Below are positions 35,139-44,231 of a DNA stretch of 64,000 bases, piece after piece (position 1 is the first letter of the stretch; each line of letters opens with the position of its first letter). Location of the stretch: assembly GCA_041393775.1 (NCBI GenBank), contig JAWKJM010000003.1, positions 1,054,001 through 1,118,000 on the forward strand, in the 5' to 3' direction. Made by a program: the position numbers and the translations under genes. The notes below the pieces were generated by a model. The model had not been told where the DNA came from, ran no database searches, and saw only the letters and a program-made list of their open reading frames with translations. This DNA is from JADKAV01 sp041393775. Its GTDB lineage: Bacteria > Actinomycetota > Actinomycetes > S36-B12 > UBA10799.

Positions 35139-35756
35139 TCAGTGGGCGGACGCCATCACCGCAGCGCCGCCCGCGATGAGCACCCCGCCGGACCCACGCG
35201 CCACCCGGCGGCGCGTCATGGGCGAGGCGATGGCGCTGCGTGCCCGAGCGGACAACCATGCGTAGCCGGCCGCGTTGAGCCCCCCGAGTGCCACGAAGGC
35301 CAGAATCATGACTGCGATCTGCGGCAACCAGGGCATCGCGGGATTCACGAACTGGGGCACGAACGCGACGAAGAACGCGATGCTCTTGGGGTTCGTGGCG
35401 GTGACTGCGAAAGACTCGCCGAACACTCGTCGGGGTACCACGGTCCCGGTCCGCTCGAGCACCCACTGGTCGCCCCCGGAGCGCCACAGCCGGATTCCCA
35501 GCCACACCAAGTACACGCCACCGGCGATCCGCAGTATGAGGAACACCTCGCCGGATGCCAGCAGCAGGGCTCCGGCGCCCAGCATGGCGGCCGTCATGGC
35601 CACCAGGTCGCCGAGGACGACACCCGCCACGGTGGCACGCCGGATCCTGGAACCGTGGTTCAGCGAGCGCGTCACGACCAGCAGAACCGTCGGCCCCGGA
35701 ATCGCCAGAACGATCGCCGAGGCGACCAGGAACGCGGCGAACCGATTGATGTCCAC
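35139..35756 (-). CDS. LysE family translocator
   Basis: The 205-residue protein has six transmembrane segments, the N-terminal AIPGPTVLLVVTRSLNHG signature and the NPKSIAFFVAFVPQF segment typical of LysE/RhtB amino-acid exporters. It probably exports an amino acid or related metabolite. GTG 35756 is the best start and gives the normal length; the frame remains open upstream into a repeat-rich gap. No adjacent LysG-type regulator is seen. Confidence 0.8.
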   Translation of the reverse strand: MDINRFAAFLVASAIVLAIPGPTVLLVVTRSLNHGSRIRRATVAGVVLGDLVAMTAAMLGAGALLLASGEVFLILRIAGGVYLVWLGIRLWRSGGDQWVLERTGTVVPRRVFGESFAVTATNPKSIAFFVAFVPQFVNPAMPWLPQIAVMILAFVALGGLNAAGYAWLSARARSAIASPMTRRRVARGSGGVLIAGGAAVMASAH

Positions 35757-35803
35757 CTCCTGAGGGTACGACGCCGGACGGCATGGCGGTCGAGAGCGGT
35801 GTG

Positions 35804-35947
35804 CCTCCATCTGGTGGCCGTTCCGGGTGTTCACGGCCAGCAGATGGAGGGCTAAACCCGCTCAAAAGCCGCAATTCGACCTCCAGATGCTCCATCTGCT
35901 GGCCAATTCGGCCCGATCCGCGTTGCCCCGGCCAGCAGATGGAGGGC
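35804..35947. repeat. Four alternating-orientation copies of a CCAGCAGATGGAGG motif
   Basis: CCTCCATCTGGTGGCC (35804-35819) and CTCCATCTGCTGGCC (35890-35904) are inverted relative to GGCCAGCAGATGGAGG (35835-35850) and GGCCAGCAGATGGAGGGC (35930-35947). The arms can pair in two ways. They lie in the divergent gap between the LysE-family gene and the DUF2342 gene, so they could be operators, or hairpins of a small repeat family. Confidence 0.8.
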
Positions 35948-36027
35948 GGCGCGAGTTGACGGCCGACAGGGACCAGCGGCGGAAGCGGCCGCCACCGCAT
36001 TCCGGGGTCCCGGGTTACTGTCGACAC

Positions 36028-37044
36028 ATGCCCGACGCCGTTGACTGGAATCTGGCCGCTTCCCTGGGGTCGCGGGTTGTGGGCGGTGGTCCGCGGCTGA
36101 CCCCTGCAGAGGCCAGCCAGATCGTCGCGGAGTTGTACTACCTGGCGGGGCAGGCGACTCCGCTGGTGCAGGACACCACCGGCTTGCACGCCTACCTGCC
36201 CAGTGAGGTCAAGGTGGTCGACCGGCCCGAGTGGATCCGGTCGAACCTCGACAGTTTCCAACGGATCAGTGAGCCGTTGACGAAGCGGCTGGAAGGGGCT
36301 TCAGCCTTCACCCGGGAGATCGGGTCGCGCGCCACGGGTGTGCAACTCGGTCTTGTGCTCGGGTTCGTGGGGTCGCGGGTCCTGGGCCAGTTCGAAATCT
36401 TCACCGAGGACGATCCACGACTGCTGCTGGTCGCCCCGAACATCGTGACCATCGAACGACAGCTCGAGGCCGTCCCACGAGATTTCCGGCTGTGGGTGTG
36501 CGTTCATGAGCAAACCCACCGGATCCAGTTCGCCGCGGCGCCGTGGCTGACCGGGTACCTGCTCGACAACATCCACGAGTACATGCGCCTGTCCGACATG
36601 ACCACGCAGGAACTGCTGGCACGGCTGTTCGCCGCGGTCAAAGCCGTCCGGTCCGATGACGAGCCAGACGGCATCATCGGCGCTCTGCAGACAGCCGAGC
36701 AGAAGGTGGTCTTCGACCGCCTGACCGCGGTGATGAGTCTGTTGGAGGGTCACGCCGACGTGGTGATGGACGAAGTCGGTCCTGCGGCGATTCCTACCGT
36801 GCGCAGCATCCGGGCCGCTTTCCAACACCGGCGGGCCACGGGCAGCACCGGCTGGGAAGGCTTGCTGCGCCGCCTGCTGGGGATGGATCTCAAGGCCCGG
36901 CAATACGCCCAAGGCGCCGAATTCGTCCGCGCGGTGATGGCCGACGGCGGCATGAAGCGCGTCAACGCTGTGTGGGAGTCGCCGGACCACCTCCCCACCC
37001 GCGTCGAGATCGAGAACCCGGCGCAGTGGCTGCAGCGGATCTGA
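36028..37044 (+). CDS. DUF2342 zinc-dependent metalloprotease-like protein
   Basis: The 338-residue protein matches DUF2342 (TIGR03624; sometimes annotated as F420-biosynthesis-associated). It has HEQTH at 160-164 as the zinc site and EGHADVVMDEV near residue 250 as the third-ligand region. Its biological substrate is unknown. In actinobacteria this gene almost always precedes tilS and hpt, as here. ATG 36028 is chosen by the family start; tilS overlaps its 3' end by 19 bp. Confidence 0.85.
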   Translation: MPDAVDWNLAASLGSRVVGGGPRLTPAEASQIVAELYYLAGQATPLVQDTTGLHAYLPSEVKVVDRPEWIRSNLDSFQRISEPLTKRLEGASAFTREIGSRATGVQLGLVLGFVGSRVLGQFEIFTEDDPRLLLVAPNIVTIERQLEAVPRDFRLWVCVHEQTHRIQFAAAPWLTGYLLDNIHEYMRLSDMTTQELLARLFAAVKAVRSDDEPDGIIGALQTAEQKVVFDRLTAVMSLLEGHADVVMDEVGPAAIPTVRSIRAAFQHRRATGSTGWEGLLRRLLGMDLKARQYAQGAEFVRAVMADGGMKRVNAVWESPDHLPTRVEIENPAQWLQRI

Positions 37045-38021
37045 CGCCGGGACCCGCCCTGCTGGCCGTTCGAAGGGCAGTCGTGAGCAACCTGGCCGAC
37101 CTGCCCCCCTCCGAATCGGTTGTGGTGGCGTGCTCAGGGGGAGCGGACTCGCTCGCACTCGCCGCCGGGGCCGCGATCAGCGGCCGCAGCGTGGGTGCGG
37201 TCGTGATCGACCATGGGCTGCAATCCGGTTCGCACGTGACCGCCGAATCGGCTGCCGAGCAGTGCCGCGGGCTCGGCCTGCATCCGGTGGTGGTGCAGCA
37301 GGTGCAGGTAGGGTCAGTCGGCGGGCCCGAGGCGTCGGCGCGGGAGGCCCGCTACGAGGCGCTGCACAGGGCGCGTGTCGCGGCGGGTGCCGCGGCGCTA
37401 CTGCTCGGACACACGCTCGATGATCAGGCGGAGACGGTCCTGCTGCGCCTGGCGCGCGGATCGGGTGCGCGCAGCCTGTCGGCGATGGCGTCGATCGAAG
37501 GCGATCTGCGGCGGCCGCTGCTGGGTCTGCGCCGGGCCCGAGTTCGTGCCGCCTGCGCCGAGGCGGGTCTGGAGGCCCACGAGGATCCACACAATGTCGA
37601 TGACCGCTTCGCCAGGTCACGTCTGCGTCGCCACGGCCTGCCCGCGCTGGTCGACGACCTCGGGCAGGCCGTGGTGCTCGGGCTCGCCCGGTCGGCGGCC
37701 CTGCTGCGTGACGACAATGACGCCTTGGATCAGTGGGCGGCCGACGTGCGAACCGACCAGAATCCGGACACGGTGACCGCTCGGATCGACGATCTGATCC
37801 CGCTGCCAGCTGCGGTGCGACACCGCGTGATCCGCCGGATGGCCCTGTCCGCGGGAAGTCCGGGTGCCTCGCTCACGCGCGACCACCTGTTGGGCGTGGG
37901 CGCTTTGGTCACCGACTGGCGTGGCCAGGGACCACTGGATCTGCCAGGGGGTGTTCGCGCGTCGCGAAAGTCTGGCAGGCTTGTCATGCACCGCGGATCC
38001 GGGAGGAAATGTGCGCGTTGA
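37026..38021 (+). CDS. tilS: tRNA(Ile)-lysidine synthetase
   Basis: This ATP-PPi synthetase adds lysine to C34 of the tRNA(Ile) CAU anticodon so that it reads AUA. The 331-residue protein has the PP-loop SGGADS at 37-42 and GHTLDDQAETVLLRLARG in the middle, both diagnostic. The C-terminal domain is short but within the actinobacterial range. GTG 37026, inside the DUF2342 gene, gives the earliest start; the gene is translationally coupled. hpt overlaps its stop. Confidence 0.88.
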   Translation: MAAADLTPGPALLAVRRAVVSNLADLPPSESVVVACSGGADSLALAAGAAISGRSVGAVVIDHGLQSGSHVTAESAAEQCRGLGLHPVVVQQVQVGSVGGPEASAREARYEALHRARVAAGAAALLLGHTLDDQAETVLLRLARGSGARSLSAMASIEGDLRRPLLGLRRARVRAACAEAGLEAHEDPHNVDDRFARSRLRRHGLPALVDDLGQAVVLGLARSAALLRDDNDALDQWAADVRTDQNPDTVTARIDDLIPLPAAVRHRVIRRMALSAGSPGASLTRDHLLGVGALVTDWRGQGPLDLPGGVRASRKSGRLVMHRGSGRKCAR

Positions 38022-38571
38022 GGATGTGAATAGCGATCTTGAAGGCGTGCTGATCACTTCCGAGGAGTTGCAGCAGAGGCTGAGACTTCTCGCGTCGAGG
38101 GTGGATGCTGACTACGCGGGCAAGAAGGTCCTGATCGTGGGGGTTCTCAAAGGGGCGGTCATGGTAGTGGCCGATTTCGTCAGGCTGCTGTCGATCCCGG
38201 TCGAGATGGACTGGATGGCGGTCAGTTCCTACGGGTCGAGCACCAAGAGTTCCGGCGTCGTGCGGATCCTCAAGGACTTGGACACCGACCTGACGGGGCG
38301 CCATGTGCTGATCGTCGAAGACATCCTGGATTCCGGCCTGACGCTTTCCTGGCTGCTGCGCAACCTTCGCTCCCGGGGGGCGTCCAGCGTCGAGGTCCTG
38401 ACGTTGTTGCGCAAGCCGGACGCGATGCGCACGGAGGTGGATGTGCGCTACCTGGGCTTCGACATCCCCAATGAGTTCGTGGTCGGATACGGCCTGGACT
38501 ACGCGGAGAAGTACCGAAACCTGGACTGCGTGGCGAAACTGGCACCATCGGTGTATTCCGGTTCCTCCTGA
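38011..38571 (+). CDS. hpt: hypoxanthine phosphoribosyltransferase
   Basis: This 186-residue purine-salvage enzyme makes IMP or GMP from hypoxanthine or guanine and PRPP. The PRPP-binding motif VEDILDSGLT is at 102-111, with the flexible loop SSYGSSTKSSG at about 72-82 and KYRNLDCVAKL near the end. GTG 38011 is preceded by a good SD (GGGAGGA 38001-38007) and overlaps the tilS stop. It precedes ftsH by 49 bp, the standard order in the phylum. Confidence 0.92.
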   Translation: MRVEDVNSDLEGVLITSEELQQRLRLLASRVDADYAGKKVLIVGVLKGAVMVVADFVRLLSIPVEMDWMAVSSYGSSTKSSGVVRILKDLDTDLTGRHVLIVEDILDSGLTLSWLLRNLRSRGASSVEVLTLLRKPDAMRTEVDVRYLGFDIPNEFVVGYGLDYAEKYRNLDCVAKLAPSVYSGSS

Positions 38572-38620
38572 TGGGAATGAGCGGGCCGCTTCCCGCCGTT
38601 CTATCCTCAAGGAGATGAAT

Positions 38621-40570
38621 ATGAAGCGCCTCGCTCGGGGACCCCTGCTATGGATCCTGCTGGCAGTACTGCTCGTGCTGCTCGGCAGCAGTCTGGTGTC
38701 CGGGGTTGGTGGGGTCAAGGACGTCGACACCTGGCAGGCCGTCGACTACATCGAGCAGAACCAGGCCAAACAGGCGAAACTCGTCGATCGCGAACAGCGC
38801 ATCGAGTTGACCCTGCAGGACGGCTCCCAGGTCCGCTCGGAGTACATCACAGGCCAGGGCCTCGAACTGCAGAACATGCTGCAGACGAAGAAGGACGCCG
38901 GACAACTCCCCGACGGCTACACGGTCGAAGTCCCGCGCGACAACATCCTCGTGACCCTTTTCGTCTCGTTGCTGCCGGTGATCCTGATCGTCGGGCTCCT
39001 GTTCTTCTTCATGAGCCAGATGCAGGGCGGCGGTTCCCGGATCATGAACTTCGGGAAGTCCAAGGCGAAAGTCATCACGAAGGACATGCCGCAGACCACG
39101 TTCGCGGATGTGGCCGGTGCCGATGAGGCCTGCGAGGAACTCGAGGAGATCAAGGAGTTCCTCAGCCAGCCAGCCAAGTTCCAGGCGGTCGGCGCCAAGA
39201 TCCCCAAGGGCGTGCTTCTCTATGGCCCCCCCGGTACCGGCAAGACCCTGCTCGCCCGGGCGGTGGCCGGCGAGGCGGGCGTGCCGTTCTACTCCATCTC
39301 GGGTTCCGACTTCGTCGAGATGTTCGTCGGTGTGGGTGCCTCCCGGGTGCGGGACCTGTTCGAACAGGCCAAGGCCAATGCCCCGGCCATCGTGTTCGTC
39401 GACGAGATCGACGCGGTCGGCCGGCACCGCGGCGCCGGTCTCGGCGGTGGTCACGATGAGCGCGAACAGACGCTGAACCAGTTGTTGGTCGAGATGGACG
39501 GGTTCGATGTCTCCGGCGGTGTCATCCTGATCGCAGCCACGAACCGTCCGGACATCCTCGACCCCGCGCTGTTGCGCCCCGGCCGCTTCGACCGACAAAT
39601 CTCCGTGGAGCGGCCGGACCTGCGCGGCCGCGAGGAGATCCTCAAGGTGCACGTGAAGGGCAAGCCGATCGCGCCGGGCATCGACCTGATGAACATCGCC
39701 CGCCGCACCCCCGGTTTCACCGGTGCCGACTTGGCCAACGTGCTCAACGAGGCGGCGCTGCTGACCGCGCGCGAGGGCGAGACCCTGATCACGCCGGCGG
39801 CCGTGGACGAGGCCATCGACCGGGTCGTCGCCGGCCCGCAGAAGCGCACACGGCTGATGAACGAGGCGGAGAAGCGCATCACCGCCTACCATGAGGGCGG
39901 TCACGCGCTGGTCGCGGCGGCGTTGCCGAACAGTGACCCGGTGCACAAGATCACGATCCTGCCGCGCGGCAGAGCGCTGGGTTACACGATGGTGCTGCCC
40001 GACGAGGAGAAGTACTCGACCACGCGCAACGAGATGCTGGACCAGCTCGCCTACATGCTGGGTGGCCGGGCGGCCGAGGAGATGGTCTTCCACGACCCGA
40101 CCACCGGTGCCTCGAACGACATCGAGAAGGCCACGGCAGTCGCGCGGGCGATGGTCACCCAGTACGGGATGACCGAGCGCCTCGGCGCGATCCGCTACGG
40201 GCAGGAGAACAACGAGGTCTTCCTGGGCCGGGACATGGGCCACGTGCGGGACTACTCCGAGGAGATCGCCGCCGCCATCGACGAGGAAGTGCGCGCGCTG
40301 ATCGAACAGGCCCACCAGGAGGCGTACGAGATCCTGTTCGACAACCGTGAGGTCCTCGACCGGCTGGTCGTGGAGTTGCTCGAGAAGGAGACGCTGGACA
40401 AGGAACAGGTCTCCGAGATCTTCGCCGAACTGCACCGGCGCGACGCACGCCCTGCCTGGACCGGATCCGCCCGCCGCCGGCCCCACGAGCTCGGCCCGGT
40501 CGACTACCCCGCTGGTTCGAACGGCAACGGCTCGGGCTCCGGGGTCCCGACCCCCGATCAAGGGGTCTAG
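38621..40570 (+). CDS. ftsH: ATP-dependent zinc metalloprotease FtsH
   Basis: This membrane AAA+ protease degrades misfolded and short-lived membrane proteins. The 649-residue protein has TM1 (8-26), an extracytoplasmic loop, TM2 (about 108-130), the Walker A GPPGTGKT at 202-209, Walker B/DEIDAVGRHRG, the SRH with RPGRFDRQ, and the zinc motif HEGGH at 424-428. An SD AAGGAG (38609-38614) fits ATG 38621 best; ATG 38615 lies too close to it. A family A element begins 32 bp after the stop, then folE. Confidence 0.95.
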   Translation: MKRLARGPLLWILLAVLLVLLGSSLVSGVGGVKDVDTWQAVDYIEQNQAKQAKLVDREQRIELTLQDGSQVRSEYITGQGLELQNMLQTKKDAGQLPDGYTVEVPRDNILVTLFVSLLPVILIVGLLFFFMSQMQGGGSRIMNFGKSKAKVITKDMPQTTFADVAGADEACEELEEIKEFLSQPAKFQAVGAKIPKGVLLYGPPGTGKTLLARAVAGEAGVPFYSISGSDFVEMFVGVGASRVRDLFEQAKANAPAIVFVDEIDAVGRHRGAGLGGGHDEREQTLNQLLVEMDGFDVSGGVILIAATNRPDILDPALLRPGRFDRQISVERPDLRGREEILKVHVKGKPIAPGIDLMNIARRTPGFTGADLANVLNEAALLTAREGETLITPAAVDEAIDRVVAGPQKRTRLMNEAEKRITAYHEGGHALVAAALPNSDPVHKITILPRGRALGYTMVLPDEEKYSTTRNEMLDQLAYMLGGRAAEEMVFHDPTTGASNDIEKATAVARAMVTQYGMTERLGAIRYGQENNEVFLGRDMGHVRDYSEEIAAAIDEEVRALIEQAHQEAYEILFDNREVLDRLVVELLEKETLDKEQVSEIFAELHRRDARPAWTGSARRRPHELGPVDYPAGSNGNGSGSGVPTPDQGV

Positions 40571-40601
40571 CCAGCGGCCTGCTCACCGTTCCTGACACCC
40601 T

Positions 40602-40714
40602 GTGTGACGAAGTTGCGGGAGTTCAACCCGGAATGTAACGAGGTGCGCGGTTGCGGTGCCCTGGACCGCGCACCTTCGTAACACAAGGCTGGGACGGCCA
40701 CCAACTTCGTCACA
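40602..40714 (+). repeat. Family A intergenic nested inverted repeat, copy 4
   Basis: It has the same four modules as copy 3 in the same orientation (GTGTGACGAAGTTGCGGG ... CCACCAACTTCGTCACAA). Unlike most copies it lies between two co-directional genes, ftsH and folE, starting 32 bp after the ftsH stop. The rest of the 354-bp gap (40715-40924) shows no feature, so it may hold a folE promoter. Confidence 0.9.
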
Positions 40715-40924
40715 ATGGTGTCCGCCGACGGGTCCCCTGGAATCCGGCTGGGTGCGTCGCACGGACCCGATGACCCGGATCGGGGTCTGCCTGCCCGCCG
40801 AGGTGTGGCACAACGAGCCCGATGGCTGGAACCGGGGATGGCATCACCACCGGTCGATCCTCCGGGTCCCGGTTCCTCGACCCACCCGCGGGCGCGAGCC
40901 GGCGTTGTGCCCCAGACTGGGTGA

Positions 40925-41527
40925 ATGACCGATCCGATCAGCCTGCCCGGCCGCGAGATCCCGGCATTCGACGCCGAGCGTGCAGAAGCTGCGATCCGGG
41001 AACTGTTGTATGCCGTGGGTGAGGATCCCGATCGGGACGGCCTGCACGACACCCCGGCCCGGGTGGCCCGGATGTACGCCGAGGTGTTCTCGGGCATGCG
41101 GCAGTCGCCCGAGGAGGTTCTGACGACGACGTTCGACCTGGCCCACGACGAACTCGTGCTGGTCCGCGACATCGAACTGTGGAGCCACTGTGAGCATCAC
41201 CTGGTGCCCTTCTTCGGCAAGGCCCATGTGGGCTACATCCCCGCCGACGACGGGCGGATCACCGGCCTGAGCAAGATGGCGCGGCTCGTCGACGTCTTCG
41301 CCAAGCGCCCGCAGGTCCAGGAACGACTCACTACGCAGATCGCCGATGCCCTGCAGCGCATCCTGCAGGCGCGGGGCGTGATCGTCGTGATCGAGGCCGA
41401 GCACCTCTGCATGGCGATGAGGGGCATCCGCAAGCCAGGGGCCATCACCACTACGAGCGCCGTCCGGGGTCAGTTGCGCGACTCGGCTACCCGTGCGGAG
41501 GCCATGGCGTTGATACTGGGTCGGTGA
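40925..41527 (+). CDS. folE: GTP cyclohydrolase I
   Basis: This 200-residue enzyme converts GTP to dihydroneopterin triphosphate, the first step of folate synthesis. Zinc ligands Cys89 and His92 (SHCEHH) and Cys162 (EHLCMAMRG) are present, as are GKAHVGYIP and GLSKMAR near 98-120. The length and motifs are normal. It opens a compact fol cluster; its stop overlaps the GTG of folP. Confidence 0.95.
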   Translation: MTDPISLPGREIPAFDAERAEAAIRELLYAVGEDPDRDGLHDTPARVARMYAEVFSGMRQSPEEVLTTTFDLAHDELVLVRDIELWSHCEHHLVPFFGKAHVGYIPADDGRITGLSKMARLVDVFAKRPQVQERLTTQIADALQRILQARGVIVVIEAEHLCMAMRGIRKPGAITTTSAVRGQLRDSATRAEAMALILGR

Positions 41528-42366
41528 CCATCGTTGTGGGCGTGCTCAACGTGACGCCCGACTCGTTCAGTGACGGCGGGCGGTACCCGACCGTCGCCGA
41601 TGCTGTGGCCGCGGGCGCCGGGTTCGTGCGCGACGGCGCGCAGTGGGTCGACGTGGGTGGTGAATCGACCCGGCCCGGAGCCCAGCGGGTGGCTCTGGAA
41701 TCGGAGCTGGAAAGGGTGGTTCCGGTCGTCTCCGCGCTCGCGGACGAGGGGGTGCGGGTCAGCATCGACACCACGCGCGCGGCCGTCGCCCGGGCCTGCG
41801 TCGCCGCCGGAGCACGTATGGTCAACGATGTCAGTGGTGGGTTGGCCGACCCGGCAATGCTGCCGACTGTGGCCGACCTCGGGGTGCAGTACGTCGCCAT
41901 GCACTGGCGCGCTCCATCGGTGCGTATGCAGAAGTTCACCGACTACGCCGACGTCGTGCAGGACGTGGCCGACGCTTTGCGGACACGACTGCAGGCGTGC
42001 CTGGACGCGGGGATCCCGGCGGAGTCGGTGATTTTGGACCCGGGACTGGGATTCGCCAAGGAACTGCATCACAACTGGGAACTCCTGGCGGGCCTGGATC
42101 GGCTCGTGGCGATCGGCCCCCGGGTGCTGATCGGCGCGTCGCGCAAGCGATTCCTGGGTGCCCTGCTCGCAGCCGATGATCACCCGCGGGAGGTGCTGGG
42201 ACGCGACACCGCCACGGCGGTGGTGAGCGCACTGGCCGCCTCGCACGGTGTCTGGGGTGTGCGCGTGCATGACGTCGTGGGCAGTCGGGACGCGCTCAAG
42301 GTGTTCCAAGCCTGGCAAGGCGCTGCAGCACACGCCACGTCCACGACCTTGCGGGAGGGCACGTGA
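41524..42366 (+). CDS. folP: dihydropteroate synthase
   Basis: This 280-residue enzyme condenses a pterin with p-aminobenzoate and is the target of sulfonamides. It has VTPDSFSDGGRY near the start, GGESTRPGA in the pterin site, and the SRKRFLG loop near residue 210. GTG 41524 overlaps the folE stop by 4 nt, and its stop overlaps the folB GTG. There is no sign of a duplicated, resistance-type copy. Confidence 0.93.
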   Translation: MTIVVGVLNVTPDSFSDGGRYPTVADAVAAGAGFVRDGAQWVDVGGESTRPGAQRVALESELERVVPVVSALADEGVRVSIDTTRAAVARACVAAGARMVNDVSGGLADPAMLPTVADLGVQYVAMHWRAPSVRMQKFTDYADVVQDVADALRTRLQACLDAGIPAESVILDPGLGFAKELHHNWELLAGLDRLVAIGPRVLIGASRKRFLGALLAADDHPREVLGRDTATAVVSALAASHGVWGVRVHDVVGSRDALKVFQAWQGAAAHATSTTLREGT

Positions 42367-42716
42367 GCGACACCATCACTGTGACGGGGATCAAGGCCCG
42401 CGGTAGGCATGGGGTCCTGTCCTTCGAGCGCGAGGTCGGGCAGCCGTTCATCGTGGACGTCGAAATGGCGGTTGACACGTCGCGAGCGGCGGCGACCGAT
42501 GAACTGAAGTACACGGTCGACTACGGAACCGTGAGTATGGAGGTCGTCCGCGTCGTCACCGGACCGCCGTTCCAGCTGATCGAAACACTCGCAGACCGGA
42601 TCGCGCAGCGGATCAAGCGGTTCCCGGGGGTTGAGCAAGTGACGGTCACGGTCCACAAGCCGTTCGCTCCGGTACCGGAGATATTCGAGGATGTGCGCGT
42701 GCGGATCACCCGATGA
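42363..42716 (+). CDS. folB: dihydroneopterin aldolase
   Basis: This 117-residue enzyme cleaves dihydroneopterin to hydroxymethyl-dihydropterin. It has the family start ITVTGIKARGRHGVLSFERE, VDYGTVSMEVV and a C-terminal TVTVHKPFAPVP. GTG 42363 overlaps the folP stop, and the ATG of folK overlaps its stop, so translation is coupled through the cluster. Confidence 0.93.
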   Translation: MSDTITVTGIKARGRHGVLSFEREVGQPFIVDVEMAVDTSRAAATDELKYTVDYGTVSMEVVRVVTGPPFQLIETLADRIAQRIKRFPGVEQVTVTVHKPFAPVPEIFEDVRVRITR

Positions 42717-43210
42717 CCCGGGTGGCGCTTTCACTGGGAGCCAACATGGGAGACCGGCTCGCCGCACTGCAGTCCGCGGTGACTGCGCTGTCTGCCATGG
42801 GCGACATCGTCGGGGTGTCGGACGTCTACGAGACCGAACCGGTCGGCGGCCCCGAGCAGCCCCCCTACTACAACGCGGTTGTCGTCCTGGACACGACCAG
42901 GACCGCCGAGCAGGTGCTGCAGGCCGCCCACGCGGCTGAGCAGGCGCGGGGCCGGACCCGCGAGATCCGGTGGGGCGCCCGCACCCTCGACATCGACGTC
43001 CTCGCATACGGCCAGACGGTAAGTGAGGATCCCGAGCTCACACTGCCGCACCCGCGGGCGACCCAGCGCGCCTTCGTGATGATCCCGTGGGCGCAGGTCG
43101 ACCCGCAGTTCCAACTACCGGACGGCCGAAGTGTCGAATCCGTCGGCGCGGGATTGTCTTCGCGCGGGGTTGGCCGACTGGGTCCCCTCCTGCGTACAGT
43201 GGAACGGTGA
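42713..43210 (+). CDS. folK: HPPK (6-hydroxymethyl-7,8-dihydropterin pyrophosphokinase)
   Basis: This 165-residue kinase transfers pyrophosphate from ATP to hydroxymethyl-dihydropterin. It starts VALSLGANMGDRLAALQ, has VGGPEQPPYYNAVVVL, and carries the WGARTLDIDVLAYG motif with the metal-binding DID. ATG 42713 overlaps the folB stop, and its stop overlaps the DUF3180 GTG. Confidence 0.93.
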   Translation: MTRVALSLGANMGDRLAALQSAVTALSAMGDIVGVSDVYETEPVGGPEQPPYYNAVVVLDTTRTAEQVLQAAHAAEQARGRTREIRWGARTLDIDVLAYGQTVSEDPELTLPHPRATQRAFVMIPWAQVDPQFQLPDGRSVESVGAGLSSRGVGRLGPLLRTVER

Positions 43211-43707
43211 CCCCTACCCGCGCGCGTCTGCTGCTCCTGCTGGGGCTGGTGAGCGCCGTCGCCGGTTGGGTGCTCGCGGACTTGGTCGACGAGATCGCCG
43301 GCCGTGGCGTCCCCGTCGCGTGGACCGCGCCGGCAACTCTGTTGATCCTGGCCATGGCGCTGTTGTTCTGGGCCCTCGGGATGCGCAAGCGCCTGCATGA
43401 GGGCCGAGTGGACCCGTTCGTGGCCGCCAGGACCGCTGCCCTGGCGATGGCGGCCTCCCGCACCGGGGCGATCGCCACTGGGGTGTACGCCGGATTTCTG
43501 GCCTGGTTCGCGGGCGCTTGGTACATCGAGGCCTCCCGCAACCGCGGGCTTGCCTCGCTGGCGGCTGTGGTGGCGGGGCTCTTGATGGTGGCAGCGGCGC
43601 TGTACCTGGAACGCATCTGCCGCATCAAGAGTGACCACGACGATGACGACGATGGCCACACGGACACCGATTCCACAGCCGATTGGGTGCATCCGAGCGT
43701 CCGATAG
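43207..43707 (+). CDS. DUF3180 membrane protein
   Basis: This 166-residue protein has four transmembrane segments and ends in an acidic, Asp-rich tail (DHDDDDDGHTDTDS). DUF3180 proteins follow folK in most actinobacteria; function unknown. GTG 43207 overlaps the folK stop, so it belongs to the fol operon. Confidence 0.88.
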   Translation: MTPTRARLLLLLGLVSAVAGWVLADLVDEIAGRGVPVAWTAPATLLILAMALLFWALGMRKRLHEGRVDPFVAARTAALAMAASRTGAIATGVYAGFLAWFAGAWYIEASRNRGLASLAAVVAGLLMVAAALYLERICRIKSDHDDDDDGHTDTDSTADWVHPSVR

Positions 43708-43716
43708 AGTCGGGTC

Positions 43717-43998
43717 ATGGCCGAGGCACTCGAGGATCTTCCCTACGAAGAACTGCGTCATCAAGCGTTCGAACTGGCGGAGAAGCGCCACGACATCGGC
43801 TTCTTCTACGACCTGCTGACCCACACCCCCGCGTTGGAGAACGTCTCGGACGAGGGCGGGTCGCTCGGGGACATCTCCGGTTCGTTCATCGGCCTGGTCG
43901 CGGCGGCCAAAGAGGCCTTCGGCCACGAGAAGGTCGGCGACCTCGAACCACTCTTCGTTGCGCGCTACGCCACCTACATCCGCGAACACCGGTCCTGA
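43717..43998 (+). CDS. small conserved actinobacterial protein, unknown function
   Basis: This 93-residue acidic protein contains LPYEELRHQAFELAEKRHDIGFFYDLLTHTPA. It has no membrane segment or metal motif and looks helical. The gene sits 9 bp after the DUF3180 stop, so it is likely part of the same operon. I recognise it as a conserved small gene, but with no function. A family A element begins 61 bp after its stop. Confidence 0.75.
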   Translation: MAEALEDLPYEELRHQAFELAEKRHDIGFFYDLLTHTPALENVSDEGGSLGDISGSFIGLVAAAKEAFGHEKVGDLEPLFVARYATYIREHRS

Positions 43999-44058
43999 GC
44001 AGGCCCGGGAGCCTCCGATCTGGGGTGACCGCCCCTCGTGAGCACGCCGGCGGGCCTC

Positions 44059-44173
44059 GTGTCACGAAGTTGTGGGGCCCGAACCAGGATTGTCACGATG
44101 GTGCGCGGTTTCCAGGCCCCGGACCGCGCACCTTCGTAACACAGTGCGGGCACGGCCACCTACTTCGTCACAA
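44059..44173 (+). repeat. Family A intergenic nested inverted repeat, copy 5
   Basis: The modules are GTGTCACGAAGTTGTGGGG, ATTGTCACGATGGTGCGCGG, CCGCGCACCTTCGTAACA and CCACCTACTTCGTCACAA, in the reference orientation. It lies between the convergent small-protein gene and the OpuC ATPase gene, 61 bp and 59 bp from their stops. Confidence 0.9.
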
Positions 44174-44231
44174 TCTTGCCCACGGTGAACGCCCGGCGCC
44201 GGAAACCTCCGACCGTTCCGGGCCGCAGCCG

